This document shows positions 1 through 7,958 of a DNA stretch of 45,934 nucleotides, piece by piece. The stretch spans positions 1 to 45,934 of the forward strand of contig DAIDIY010000002.1 in NCBI GenBank assembly GCA_027451625.1, given 5' to 3'. This stretch comes from Candidatus Daviesbacteria bacterium. GTDB taxonomy: Bacteria > Patescibacteriota > Microgenomatia > Daviesbacterales > UBA10151. The notes beneath the pieces are model-generated. The model was given only the letters and a program-made list of their open reading frames with translations. It was not told the DNA's origin and searched no databases. The translations under genes were made by a program, and so were the position numbers. Position 1 is the first letter of the stretch, and each line of letters starts with the position of its first letter.

Positions 1-1
1 A

Positions 2-514
2 AGAATTATATTTAATGGAATAGCTTATTTGAGGCTTAGAAAAGGTAAAAAACAAATTGAAAAAATAATTCAGTGGCATTTTATTCAGGATATTTTAGGA
101 TGGATAGTTTTATTAGTAGTTAGCCTGCTAATAATTTTGGGTAATTATAGATTTTTGGATCCACTTTTATCTTTAGGAATTGTTGGCTTTATATTATTAA
201 ATGTTTTTAAGAGTTTAAAAAAAACAATAATGCTTTTTTTACAAGCAGTTCCAGAAGGAATAGATATATCGGGTTTGGAATTTCAATTTAAAAATATTCC
301 ATCGGTCCAAGAAGTACATGACACACATCTATGGTCGCTTGATGGAGATAGCCATGTTTTGACTAGTCATATTACAGTAGCTAAAGAAACAATAAAGAGC
401 AGAGTTAACGATATAAAGTGTAATATAAAAGAGATTTTAAATAGGAGTAACATTCACCATGCAACTATTGAGATTGAATATGAAGGTGAAAAATGTGATT
501 TAGCTAATTGCTGA
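2..514 (+). CDS. Cation diffusion facilitator (CzcD/ZitB-like) metal efflux protein, 5'-truncated by window edge
   Basis: The reading frame is open to the left edge, so only the C-terminal part is seen. The visible part starts in a membrane segment (NGIAYLRLRKGKK). It then has the HxxxD motif (HFIQD) that cation diffusion facilitators use in transmembrane helix 5 to bind zinc or a similar metal, and a further long hydrophobic stretch. The end is the cytoplasmic ferredoxin-like domain with the family signature HLWSLDGDSHVLTSHI. These transporters export divalent metals such as Zn2+ in exchange for protons. The last residues (EKCDLANC) carry two cysteines that could bind metal. A TTG at position 29 is in frame but lies inside the transmembrane region, so it is not the real start. 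Family assignment is firm; the metal is not known. Confidence 0.85.
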   Translation, partial: RIIFNGIAYLRLRKGKKQIEKIIQWHFIQDILGWIVLLVVSLLIILGNYRFLDPLLSLGIVGFILLNVFKSLKKTIMLFLQAVPEGIDISGLEFQFKNIPSVQEVHDTHLWSLDGDSHVLTSHITVAKETIKSRVNDIKCNIKEILNRSNIHHATIEIEYEGEKCDLANC

Positions 515-595
515 AGCCTGGATAATTGTATTTATATATTCTTAATAAAGGAACCTAAAAAGTTGAATTATCAGATTATTTTAGACTCTCAATGA

Positions 596-624
596 TTGAC
601 TTATAGTATGTGAGAGGATATAAT
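596..624 (+). promoter_or_regulatory. Sigma70-type promoter for the hydrolase gene, leaderless layout
   Basis: TTGACT at 596-601 and TATAAT at 619-624 are separated by 17 bases. Transcription should begin near 631, and the ATG is at 632, so the mRNA would have essentially no leader. There is no Shine-Dalgarno sequence. Confidence 0.75.
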
Positions 625-631
625 CAGTTGT

Positions 632-1807
632 ATGGCAGAAAATGAAGTCAATATTACTGCCCCTCACGAACTAAGAAGAGAAGAAGAAACTAATACTCTA
701 GAATTGCTCGATGGATTTTATCATCTAATTGGAGCTGTAACTCACAAATCTGAAGCTAGAATCCGCCAGACTGATGGATATTTTATAAAAGCCACTGAAA
801 GGCCGATGACGGAACGTGCAGTTAGAGCAAAATTAATAGAAAAGTTTAGGAAAATACCAAAAATAGATACTTTTGCACGGAAGGAGATAATTGCTGAAGC
901 TCATGAGAGAGATGAAATTCTTTGTCAATTTATGACTCAAGGAGAGGTAGCTGTTAACCTAAGTTATAAAAATGAGAATTTAGGTTTTCAAAAAGCCCCT
1001 TTTACTAGATTACATCCAGTAGATGTGGAAAAAAATGAAGTTGCTAACGATTTACCAACTATATTCCTGATTCCTGGGATTGCTAATGATTTAGGAAGTA
1101 TTGGTGTTTTAGCCAGAGAGCTGGCTATAAATAGAAACGTCGTTTTAGTAGCTCAGCCAGACTCCCAAATGGGTGAGATCACACATCAATTTGTGGATGC
1201 TGCAACTGAGGAGAAGAATTTAACTATTTATGCTGATTTTTTTGAGAAGGCTCTAAGAAATCTTATCGCCCCAGAAGATAAAATAGAATTTTGGGGACAT
1301 AGTATGGGTGGGCAATTAATATTTGAGCTTCTTAACCGTCCTGAACTTCGAGATAGAACGAGCCAGGCTGTAATTCTTTGTCCCTCTGGAAGTGCTAATA
1401 TTAGCCGATCTGAGCTTAACATAGCTTTACTTAGAGAAATGGGTAATTTAATTAAAGCAGGAATAAAAAGTGATTTAGTAAAGTTCTCATTAGTAATGGG
1501 ACGAAAAAGCCCTCAAAATGATGCGCAGTCAGCTCTAAAAAAGAAAGTTATGAATACTAATTTAGACCTAGTTCTATCTTATTCTGATGTTTGGAGAACA
1601 GCTAGAGTTGCCGAAGGAGGAAAAATAATAGTCGTTACTGGTGGAGAGGATAAAATGACAAGAAGCGCAGAATTTTTTGCTAATCCAAATAGAGATCCTA
1701 GTCAAGTTAATTCACAAATTCAGGTTATCAATTTACCGCAAGGTTCTCACGCCACTCCAGGAGTTAGACCTGATGAAGTAATTAACATTGTATCTAAAGT
1801 TGTTTAA
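632..1807 (+). CDS. Alpha/beta-hydrolase fold protein
   Basis: The C-terminal two thirds has an alpha/beta-hydrolase fold. IFLIPGIANDLGSIG supplies the oxyanion-hole loop. GHSMGG, near residue 224, is the nucleophile elbow with the catalytic serine. GGEDKMT fits the acid region and GSHATPG near the end carries the probable catalytic histidine. The first ~140 residues are charged and helical and match nothing I recognise. No signal peptide or membrane segment is visible, so it is probably cytoplasmic. It stands alone behind a near-consensus promoter whose -10 box ends seven bases before the ATG, which fixes the start. The fold suggests an esterase, lipase or acyl-transfer role; the substrate cannot be inferred. 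Confidence 0.8.
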   Translation: MAENEVNITAPHELRREEETNTLELLDGFYHLIGAVTHKSEARIRQTDGYFIKATERPMTERAVRAKLIEKFRKIPKIDTFARKEIIAEAHERDEILCQFMTQGEVAVNLSYKNENLGFQKAPFTRLHPVDVEKNEVANDLPTIFLIPGIANDLGSIGVLARELAINRNVVLVAQPDSQMGEITHQFVDAATEEKNLTIYADFFEKALRNLIAPEDKIEFWGHSMGGQLIFELLNRPELRDRTSQAVILCPSGSANISRSELNIALLREMGNLIKAGIKSDLVKFSLVMGRKSPQNDAQSALKKKVMNTNLDLVLSYSDVWRTARVAEGGKIIVVTGGEDKMTRSAEFFANPNRDPSQVNSQIQVINLPQGSHATPGVRPDEVINIVSKVV

Positions 1808-2047
1808 TTGTTTGCAAATAACTTATGTACCCCTTGGGAAGGAAATTTTACTAACTGGTTTTTTATTAGAATTGACAAAATTTACTTTTTAATCAGTTAA
1901 GAGTATTTAAACCATTTTTAGTGATTTTTAGCTTTATTTGATATACTCTTAGAAATGACGAAGTAAATAAATGGAATGTTATTTTTTTGGTTGATAAGAA
2001 TCCAGCTGATAAAATAATCTTATTGCATCGTTCCCCTGAAAAAATAT

Positions 2048-2329
2048 ATGCTAAAAAAGACTGTAAATATTTTGTTGGTGGTTGAGTTGATTTGTTTAAT
2101 TTTTACTTTTATTTTCGGCACAGTGGAATCTGGATGTGATGCAAAAACATACGATCTGTTTCATCCATTTGGTCATTATAAAACCATTGTTTATAATCCT
2201 AATTCACCCCCAATAGGTTGTGCATCTATAGGTATCAAACCTGGATTTTTACCAGAATATACTGTTTTCTTAAATGCTGATATTTTAATTATCACAGTAG
2301 TTTTTAGGATCATTTTGTTTTTATTTTAG
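2048..2329 (+). CDS. Small membrane protein of unknown function
   Basis: This 93-residue frame has one hydrophobic segment at residues 5-25 and another at the C-terminus (ADILIITVVFRIILFLF). The loop between them has two cysteines (ESGCDAK and IGCASIG) and looks extracytoplasmic, so a disulfide is possible. I do not recognise the family. The following DNA is decayed coding sequence, so this could be part of a degrading locus, but the frame itself is intact. Confidence 0.45.
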   Translation: MLKKTVNILLVVELICLIFTFIFGTVESGCDAKTYDLFHPFGHYKTIVYNPNSPPIGCASIGIKPGFLPEYTVFLNADILIITVVFRIILFLF

Positions 2330-2515
2330 AGATTACCCCCAAACTCCTTAATACCCAATACAAGATATTTTGTATTAGATTCTTCATCATATAAACCTGG
2401 ATAATCATGCTCTATGTTCATATTATGCGATACTCTATATCATCTTGCATTTAATATCAAAAATTCCTTAGTTATAAAATCAGATAAAAAGGTTGTCGCA
2501 ATAGTCTTTACAAAG

Positions 2516-2867
2516 ATGTATACAAAACTAATTATGAAAATTAATATAAGAATTCCATACTTAGTCCTTGCTTTTCTTGCTTTTTAGTCACACCAGCTAG
2601 AATTTATACGCAATATTCTCCATATGCACTTCAAGATCCATATATAACTGCACAATTTCAACATTATCCGGATAAAGATGAGATTAGTATAGATATTTAT
2701 AAGAGCTAAAATAATGTGTCTAATACTGGATTTAGCTTAGCATTCAAAATACTCCTAGAGGAGACCCTGGCCCTCTAACAGATACAATGAATAATTATTT
2801 TTGGTTCTACAAGGTACGTCTAGGCATACATTATGTGAATATGAGAATTGGAGTAAATAATTGTTGA
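2516..2867 (+). pseudogene. Decayed secreted-protein gene
   Basis: An ATG at 2516 opens a frame with a signal-peptide-like start (MKINIRIPYLVLAFLAF) that ends in TAG. The next frame continues with a plausible exported sequence (VTPARIYTQYSPYALQDPY, then TAQFQHYPDKDEISIDIYKS) before another stop. A third piece (MNNYFWFYKVRLGIHYVNM) runs to about 2867. At least two frame changes separate the pieces, so I read it as a broken gene for a small exported protein. It lies just left of the recombinase relic and may have been cargo of the same vanished element. Confidence 0.45.
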
Positions 2868-3118
2868 ATGATTATTTAAATGACGTATACCTAAGGTTGA
2901 GTTTACTAGCAAAAAGATCAATAGTTGCTACAATTGGTTTGAACCTGACTTTAGATAACAAAAAACTGCGTTGTGAATTACTAAAACCGTTTGAGAGAAT
3001 TAAAGAAGCTGCTGATATTATGAAGGAAGATGCTAAAAAAATTATCCCAAAAAAGAGGACTGTTATAGAAGGCCAATCATACTATTTTAATCCTCAAAAC
3101 CCCTTTTGGGGTGACTGA
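2861..3118 (+). pseudogene. Serine recombinase C-terminal relic ending in tRNA-His
   Basis: The segment KRSIVATIGLNLTLDNKKL followed by KPFERIKEAA matches the C-terminal tail of large serine recombinases found in CPR genomes (pattern I.A.IGSNLTL.DKKL....KPF). The resolvase and recombinase domains are missing. The frame crosses the 3' CCA end of the tRNA-His gene on the opposite strand and stops at a TGA in its acceptor stem; the codon for W in the final NPFWGD is the complement of CCA. An intact recombinase at 44321 and another relic at 9968 end in tRNAs in the same way. I infer the scar of an element that integrated at the 3' end of tRNA-His. Confidence 0.65.
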
Positions 3119-3182
3119 GGAGAATTGAACTCCCGACATCCAGATCCACAATCTGGCGTTCTGCCACTGAACTACAGTCACC
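3107..3182 (-). tRNA. tRNA-His (GUG)
   Basis: On the minus strand the sequence folds into a complete cloverleaf. The acceptor is GTGACTG/CAGTCAC with the extra 5' G (position -1, at 3182) facing C73, which is diagnostic of tRNA-His. The anticodon stem CCAGA/TCTGG encloses TTGTGGA, giving anticodon GTG. The T-arm loop is TTCAATT. The 3' CCA is encoded (3107-3109). Confidence 0.93.
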
Positions 3183-3213
3183 ATAGTTGATATTTTATCC
3201 TAAATGGAAAAGA

Positions 3214-4959
3214 TTATCCAGAAAAAGGTAGTAGTTTCCAAAGAGTGAATGGATGAAGTATAGCTGAAAATAAATTAGGCTCCATAGGAGGAAAGTTTAA
3301 TTCATTTATACCTGAATGGGGAATATAGTCAATTTCTTCATCTTTATAATATGGTTTAGATAAAACGAATCGGAATGGATAGTCAGGTAAGAGATATCTT
3401 GCTTCTAGTGGATTTGAAAGTCCTGATGGAGCTAAATGAATATTTAAGATTGTTTTTACCACATCTGAAATAATTGTTAAGGTATATTCTCCTTCAGGAT
3501 CTTTTTTCCATTTAAGAGATGTATTTACTACTAGTGAAACTGGGTCTTTAATCTCAGTTTTAAAATTTATCGGTGAGGAATCAAATGGAATATTATTATG
3601 GAATAGCTGTAGTGAAATATTGTAACTTCCAGCTCCGGGAGCATCTATCATTATAGTAAAGGTAGCGCTATCTCCAGGGTCGACCTGAGTATTGGCAGGT
3701 AAAGAAACTGAAGCAATTCCTAGAGGGGATTTGTTTCCTGTTAATGATAACTTGATATCATTGGAGGAGATCCATGATGCGTTTCCCGTATTTTTAAACT
3801 GTAAATCTATTTTATAATGCTCCCCTGCAACAAGAGATGGATATATAGATCCTTTGATAATCTGAGCTTTAAATGACTGGATAGGTTTTCCAGAAATTTT
3901 GGATAAATTCTGGATTGCATAATAATCATCATAAAAGGGTGGATATGAAGCTCCTAAAATTTTTGGGTTTTGTTCTTCTCCATTTGGTTTTTCAAATGAA
4001 AAATGGTCGAATGGGGAAGCTTGATAATCTAATAGAAATGGTGTTATTGCCACAATGCGGCTATCATTCCAGACATTAGTAAAAGCTTCTTTAAAATAGT
4101 CACCGACTTGAGAAGCTAAAGGAAAACTTGAGTTATTCGTTAACCCTTCATCGTGTTCCCAGCCTGTTTCCGTAATAAATACAGGCAAGTTCTTATTTAA
4201 ATCTAATGATTTAAGATATGTAAGCTCCCATTGATACGTTCTTAAAGAGTTTCTACCACTGGCATCAGGACTGCCAATAAAATTTTTAGGGTAGGAGTGA
4301 GAAACCCAACCATCGAGCTTGTTAAAAATTCCTGGAACAGCTTTGTTCATCTCAGATAGAAACTGTGCTTCATCCATGTAATTTGGCATTTGAGTAGGAG
4401 CAGCTGCATCAAATCCAGCATTCATAACAAAAAAGTTGCTACTTCTTTTTTTTAAAGCATCAATTGTTTTATTTAAGACAGTGGCATAGGATGCTGGATC
4501 TACTTGTCCTCCCCATTCTTGGCCATTATTGGGTTCGTTATAAACGATGACATATCGATTTTTAATAGGCCAGTCTAGGTTATTTAGAAAATCAGCCCAG
4601 GCCTCTTCTTCTCCATCATACGGTCTTTTCCAATAGGAATTATCAGCAGAAGTAGCGAGACGAACAATTGGTATTAAATGTTTATCTCGAAGATAGTTAA
4701 AAAATGATTGCCATTTGTCATGATTTCTATCTCCGCTTTCTATGATGACAGTTACATAACCCCAGTCACCACCATTTGAATTTACTAAATCAGCAGCGGC
4801 TGAAGCTTCATTAGGGGTGGCAGATATAATATGAATTCCAAATTTATTGTTAGGCACTGATAGCGGATCAAAAATAGCATAAGCCTTAGGAGTCAATATA
4901 CTCAGATAGATTATAGCTAAGAAAAAAACAAATAATATTTTAATTATGGTAGTTCGCAT
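3214..4959 (-). CDS. Secreted glycoside hydrolase (GH5/GH39-like TIM barrel) with C-terminal Ig-like domain
   Basis: The 581-residue product begins with a signal peptide or anchor (residues 5-28, hydrophobic, with AYA before the mature part). The next ~330 residues look like a clan GH-A TIM-barrel glycosidase: VIVYNEPNN (near residue 142) supplies the acid/base glutamate and VFITETGWEH (near 262) the nucleophile. The segment around residues 385-470 (LQFKNTGNASWISSNDIKL) resembles the NBR1-type Ig-like domain, often found on CPR exported proteins. The tail has no clear sorting signal. It probably hydrolyses an external or cell-surface polysaccharide. Nothing visible links it in an operon; it diverges from the polymerase IV pair. 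The enzyme class is well supported, the family number and substrate are not. Confidence 0.75.
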   Translation of the reverse strand: MRTTIIKILFVFFLAIIYLSILTPKAYAIFDPLSVPNNKFGIHIISATPNEASAAADLVNSNGGDWGYVTVIIESGDRNHDKWQSFFNYLRDKHLIPIVRLATSADNSYWKRPYDGEEEAWADFLNNLDWPIKNRYVIVYNEPNNGQEWGGQVDPASYATVLNKTIDALKKRSSNFFVMNAGFDAAAPTQMPNYMDEAQFLSEMNKAVPGIFNKLDGWVSHSYPKNFIGSPDASGRNSLRTYQWELTYLKSLDLNKNLPVFITETGWEHDEGLTNNSSFPLASQVGDYFKEAFTNVWNDSRIVAITPFLLDYQASPFDHFSFEKPNGEEQNPKILGASYPPFYDDYYAIQNLSKISGKPIQSFKAQIIKGSIYPSLVAGEHYKIDLQFKNTGNASWISSNDIKLSLTGNKSPLGIASVSLPANTQVDPGDSATFTIMIDAPGAGSYNISLQLFHNNIPFDSSPINFKTEIKDPVSLVVNTSLKWKKDPEGEYTLTIISDVVKTILNIHLAPSGLSNPLEARYLLPDYPFRFVLSKPYYKDEEIDYIPHSGINELNFPPMEPNLFSAILHPFTLWKLLPFSG

Positions 4960-4983
4960 TTATAATTTTTACATTTCTCTTTA

Positions 4984-5013
4984 TTGACTTTCGTATTTTC
5001 TTCGGTATATATT
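4984..5013 (+). promoter_or_regulatory. Promoter for the 5020 gene and dinB
   Basis: TTGACT at 4984-4989 is followed by TATATA/TATATT at 5006-5013 (16 or 18 bases apart). The ATG at 5020 is six to eight bases after the -10 box, so the transcript should be leaderless. Confidence 0.6.
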
Positions 5014-5019
5014 TAGACT

Positions 5020-5262
5020 ATGCAAGAATTTAATGAATCTATCTCTGTTTGGGTATTTTTCAATAACAACCTAATTCAGCCACGTTCCTTTGTTTGGCAT
5101 AATCGTCATATTAAAATCTCTAAGGTAAACTTAGTTCACACAAGCAAGATAGGGACGGAAGTATTTTACCATTTTTCTGTATCAAGTGAAGATAACTTTT
5201 ATCGTTTAAAGTTTAATATTCATAATTTGCATTGGTATCTTGAGGCAGTAGAAGAAGGATGA
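5020..5262 (+). CDS. Small protein paired with DNA polymerase IV (DUF6504-like)
   Basis: This 80-residue protein has a beta-rich pattern with many aromatic residues (ISVWVFFNNN, FVWHNRHIKI, LHWYLEAVEEG). Small proteins of this kind are encoded beside dinB/imuB-type polymerases in many bacteria, and its 3' end overlaps the dinB start by four bases (GATGA), so the two are translationally coupled. It has no membrane segment. I infer a role in translesion synthesis, perhaps binding the polymerase or DNA, from position and resemblance only. The start is set by the promoter just upstream. Confidence 0.65.
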   Translation: MQEFNESISVWVFFNNNLIQPRSFVWHNRHIKISKVNLVHTSKIGTEVFYHFSVSSEDNFYRLKFNIHNLHWYLEAVEEG

Positions 5263-6581
5263 AAATAATACTTCATATAGACTTCAATTCTTATTTTGCT
5301 TCTGTTGAACAACAAGCAAACCCTAGGCTTCGGAACAAACCTATCGGTGTCACAGGAGGAGATAGGATGAGCAGAACTGTTCTTTCAACGGCTTCAGTGG
5401 AGGCTAAAAGATTAGGAGTTAAAACAGGAATGCAGATTTGGGAAGCTAAAAGAGTCTGTCCGCAAATAATTATTATACAAGGTGACAGTGAGAAATATTT
5501 ATATTGCAGTAAAAAATTTTGGAATCTTTTAAAAGATTTTAGTCCTATAATTGAGATATTCTCAATAGATGAAGTGTTTTTAGAGTTAGGTATTAAAGAG
5601 TTAAAATTAATAGAAAATGATCAAATTGAATTTTATCAAAACTCTGATTTTAAGAACTTAGATATAAATTTCTTTAAAGCAGAAATTATTGCAAAAAAGA
5701 TAAAAGAAAGGATTAGAGACGAAATAGGCGAGTGGATGAGATGTTCAATTGGTATCTCATATAACAAATTAATCGCAAAGTTGGCTAGCAGTCTTCAAAA
5801 ACCGGATGGACTGGTAATTATAAAAGATGCTGCTCAAGCAGTTAATATTTTAGATAAAGTTGAAATAGATGAGATCTGTGGTATTGGCCCTAGGATAAAA
5901 AGACGTCTTTATAATTTAGGAATTTCAAATTTTTCATCTCTTAGGAGCGTACCTAGATCCTATTTAGTATCTTCTTTTAAAAACTACGGTTTTAGACTGT
6001 ATGATATGGCTCGAGGATTAGATAACTCACCGATCCAACCATTTTATGAAAAACAAGAGGTTAAATCGATCGGGCATAGATATACTCTAACTTCTGATAC
6101 ATCAGATCCGAATAGAATAAGGCAGATACTTATAAAAATTAGTGAAATGGTAGCAGTAAGACTCCGAGAAAAAAAATTAACTGCGAAAACTATACATGTC
6201 TGGTATAGGTCATCTTTTGATATAAATACTTTTTTGCCGGAAAGCCATACATTTAATGGAGATAGCATGCAGACAACACTCTCCGATTTTACTAACGATG
6301 GACTAGAAATATTTTTTTCAGGATGGCGAATTTTTAATACTATCTGGCAAAGAGAAAACATAAGAATGATTGGTATTGCTCTCTCTGGATTAAAGAGAAC
6401 TCAGTTTTCTACCCTCTCCTTTTTGGAAAGCGAGAAGAAGCGACAAAAGATAATAAATGTACTTGATTTAGTTAATAATAAATTTGGAGAATTTACCTTA
6501 AAAAGAGGTATTCTTTTAGGTTCTGATCCAATACAAAGAAAACCTAATCCTTATCTTTCTGATCGAAGATTTAAATTATAA
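5259..6581 (+). CDS. dinB: DNA polymerase IV (Y-family translesion polymerase)
   Basis: The N-terminus MKIILHIDFNSYFASVEQQ is the classic Y-family start with the metal-binding aspartate (D8). FSIDEVFLEL near residue 104 gives the DE catalytic pair. MRCSIGISYNKLIAKLAS is the palm motif, IDEICGIGPRIKRRL the helix-hairpin-helix thumb, and the last ~180 residues form the little-finger domain. The enzyme copies past damaged bases with low fidelity. The length, 440 residues, exceeds the roughly 350 of E. coli DinB and is closer to UmuC or Gram-positive forms. I do not see a clear beta-clamp pentapeptide at the C-terminus. The start overlaps the upstream gene by four bases. Confidence 0.93.
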   Translation: MKIILHIDFNSYFASVEQQANPRLRNKPIGVTGGDRMSRTVLSTASVEAKRLGVKTGMQIWEAKRVCPQIIIIQGDSEKYLYCSKKFWNLLKDFSPIIEIFSIDEVFLELGIKELKLIENDQIEFYQNSDFKNLDINFFKAEIIAKKIKERIRDEIGEWMRCSIGISYNKLIAKLASSLQKPDGLVIIKDAAQAVNILDKVEIDEICGIGPRIKRRLYNLGISNFSSLRSVPRSYLVSSFKNYGFRLYDMARGLDNSPIQPFYEKQEVKSIGHRYTLTSDTSDPNRIRQILIKISEMVAVRLREKKLTAKTIHVWYRSSFDINTFLPESHTFNGDSMQTTLSDFTNDGLEIFFSGWRIFNTIWQRENIRMIGIALSGLKRTQFSTLSFLESEKKRQKIINVLDLVNNKFGEFTLKRGILLGSDPIQRKPNPYLSDRRFKL

Positions 6582-6706
6582 AAATTTTAATGAACTATTA
6601 TCTGAACAGAAGACACAAATTATTTTGAATCCCTACTTAACTGTATCATCATAGGGTTTAACAAGCTTATGAAGGCATTTGTTTCTTTTGCTGAGTAGAA
6701 ATAATA

Positions 6707-6735
6707 TTGCTTTGTCTCCGAATATCTGTCATAAA
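6707..6735 (+). promoter_or_regulatory. Promoter deciding the start of the 6742 gene
   Basis: TTGCTT at 6707-6712 and CATAAA at 6730-6735 are 17 bases apart, and the ATG at 6742 follows six bases later. This makes 6742 the likely start rather than an in-frame TTG at 6679. Confidence 0.5.
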
Positions 6736-6741
6736 TATCTT

Positions 6742-7365
6742 ATGAACCAAAAAGGTAATTCTGCATTATATGTTATCTTCGGAATATTGTTATTAGTTTT
6801 AGTGGGTGGAGGTGCTTATTATCTTGGAGCAATAAAAAATCAAGTCTCACAATCCGCAGTACCTTCTGTCACTCCGGGACAAAGTAATCAAACAAATACT
6901 CCTTTAGTTTCTCCAACAGGTATTCCCGGTTGGGATACTTTTGATGGTATAGGATATAGCCTAAATTATCCTAGTAATTGGACCGTGAGCAAAATGTTGT
7001 ACAGCAATGAAATATACGATCCTTCAAGTGTTGTAAAAGGAGGAAATGGTGGAGGTGTGGTTTCATACACCAGTTCATTGCTCTTCAGTGCATCACCTTA
7101 TATAAAAACAGTTCAAGAATATGTTAATGGAATAAAGGAGTCGCAGATATCTCCAAAAGAATTGGCTTCTGCTTTCTCGGAAAAGGATATAACTCTCAAT
7201 AGTTTAAAAGGAATAGAGTATACTCTTGGAGGCGAGGGGTCTGTAGGGACTTATCTTGCATTTACAAATGGAAAGTATTTAGTAAATTTTGGACCACTTG
7301 ATTCATATCCATCTTCAATTGCAATTGTTAATCAAATCCTGAGTACTTTTAAATTTACTGATTAA
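6742..7365 (+). CDS. Membrane-anchored exported protein, PsbP-like
   Basis: The product has about 207 residues. It starts MNQKGNSALYVIFGILLLVL, a short positive tail and a single transmembrane anchor, followed by a low-complexity Ser/Thr/Gln/Pro linker. The outer domain has a PsbP/lipoprotein-like pattern (IGYSLNYPSNWTVS, then GIEYTLGGEGSVGTYLAF). Proteins of this layout are common in Gram-positive and CPR genomes and have no settled function. The start at 6742 is chosen because the hydrophobic anchor begins there and a promoter ends six bases before it. Confidence 0.65.
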   Translation: MNQKGNSALYVIFGILLLVLVGGGAYYLGAIKNQVSQSAVPSVTPGQSNQTNTPLVSPTGIPGWDTFDGIGYSLNYPSNWTVSKMLYSNEIYDPSSVVKGGNGGGVVSYTSSLLFSASPYIKTVQEYVNGIKESQISPKELASAFSEKDITLNSLKGIEYTLGGEGSVGTYLAFTNGKYLVNFGPLDSYPSSIAIVNQILSTFKFTD

Positions 7366-7497
7366 AAGTACTCCAAGTACCATCTCCTTGTTCATAAATT
7401 TATGCATAAAAAGACTGGAAAGAAAAAAGCTACATTGAACCATTATTATGAAGCTAAACTTAGAAGAAAAATCATCAAAAAACTCTACTTTTGCATT

Positions 7498-7572
7498 TGG
7501 AGCGAGCGACGGGACTCGAACCCGTGACGTCCACTTTGGAAAAGTGGCATTCTACCACTGAATTACGCTCGC
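7498..7572 (-). tRNA. tRNA-Gly (UCC), intact copy
   Basis: The minus strand gives acceptor GCGAGCG/CGCTCGC (perfect), D-arm, anticodon stem CCACT/AGTGG around loop TTTCCAA (anticodon TCC), T-arm loop TTCGAGT, discriminator T and encoded CCA at 7498-7500. A TATAAT on the minus strand at 7586-7591 lies 13 bases upstream of the 5' end and is a likely promoter box. A second, mutated copy lies at 10256-10330. Confidence 0.93.
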
Positions 7573-7644
7573 ATATATTTTTACTATTATACAAAAATAA
7601 AGATTTTACCACTAGAGGTAAAAATACGTATTGAAGTCTAAAAT
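7498..7644. repeat. Left copy of a 147-bp direct repeat containing tRNA-Gly
   Basis: Positions 7508-7637 are identical to 10266-10395 (constant offset 2758). The match extends to 7498 with three mismatches in the acceptor region and to 7644 with one more. The repeat covers the whole tRNA plus about 70 bases of its upstream flank, including an inverted repeat (TTTTACC, six bases, GGTAAAA). Confidence 0.9.
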
Positions 7645-7900
7645 TTAGAAGAACAAAAGATTAGTCACCAATTTATTTATCCACGAATGCCAAAGGTGAA
7701 TGCATATGTTGAGAGATTTAATCGAACCATCCAAGAAGAGTTTATCTTAAGAAATGATGAGATCTATTTATGACTTAGCAGCATTTCAAAAGAAGCTGAC
7801 AGATTATCTTTACTGGTATAATTACAAAAGACCACATTCATCTTTAAAATATATGTCACCTATGACCTTTATACAATCAATCATTCCGAAAAGTGCGTGA
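7645..7900 (+). pseudogene. IS481/IS3-type transposase C-terminal relic, frameshifted
   Basis: The first part reads SHQFIYPRMPKVNAYVERFN and RTIQEEFIL, the end of an rve integrase core in IS481/IS3-like transposases, with the last catalytic Glu in YVERFNR. The frame stops at a TGA; the next frame resumes with DLAAFQKKLTDYLYWYNYK and RPHSSLKYMSPM, the normal transposase C-terminus, ending at 7900. A one-base frame change therefore interrupts it, and the N-terminal two thirds is absent because the sequence joins directly to the tRNA repeat. No terminal inverted repeats were found. Confidence 0.8.
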
Positions 7901-7935
7901 CTTATACAAACTGAAATATCTATCTTTTAATCTGT

Positions 7936-7941
7936 TATAAT
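7936..7941 (+). promoter_or_regulatory. Probable -10 box of the 7959 gene
   Basis: TATAAT at 7936-7941 lies 17 bases before the GTG at 7959. No good -35 hexamer is visible, so this is a weak call. Confidence 0.35.
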
Positions 7942-7958
7942 AAAACCCATAACAGTAT

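Noticed and set aside
6679-6741. N-terminal extension of the PsbP-like gene from an in-frame TTG
   Set aside because: The extension is unlike a signal peptide, and the promoter hexamers lie inside it.
7604-7625. TTTTACC-ACTAGA-GGTAAAA hairpin as a terminator
   Set aside because: It lies upstream of the tRNA-Gly 5' end, has no T-run on either strand and is simply part of the duplicated 147-bp repeat. Its role is unclear.
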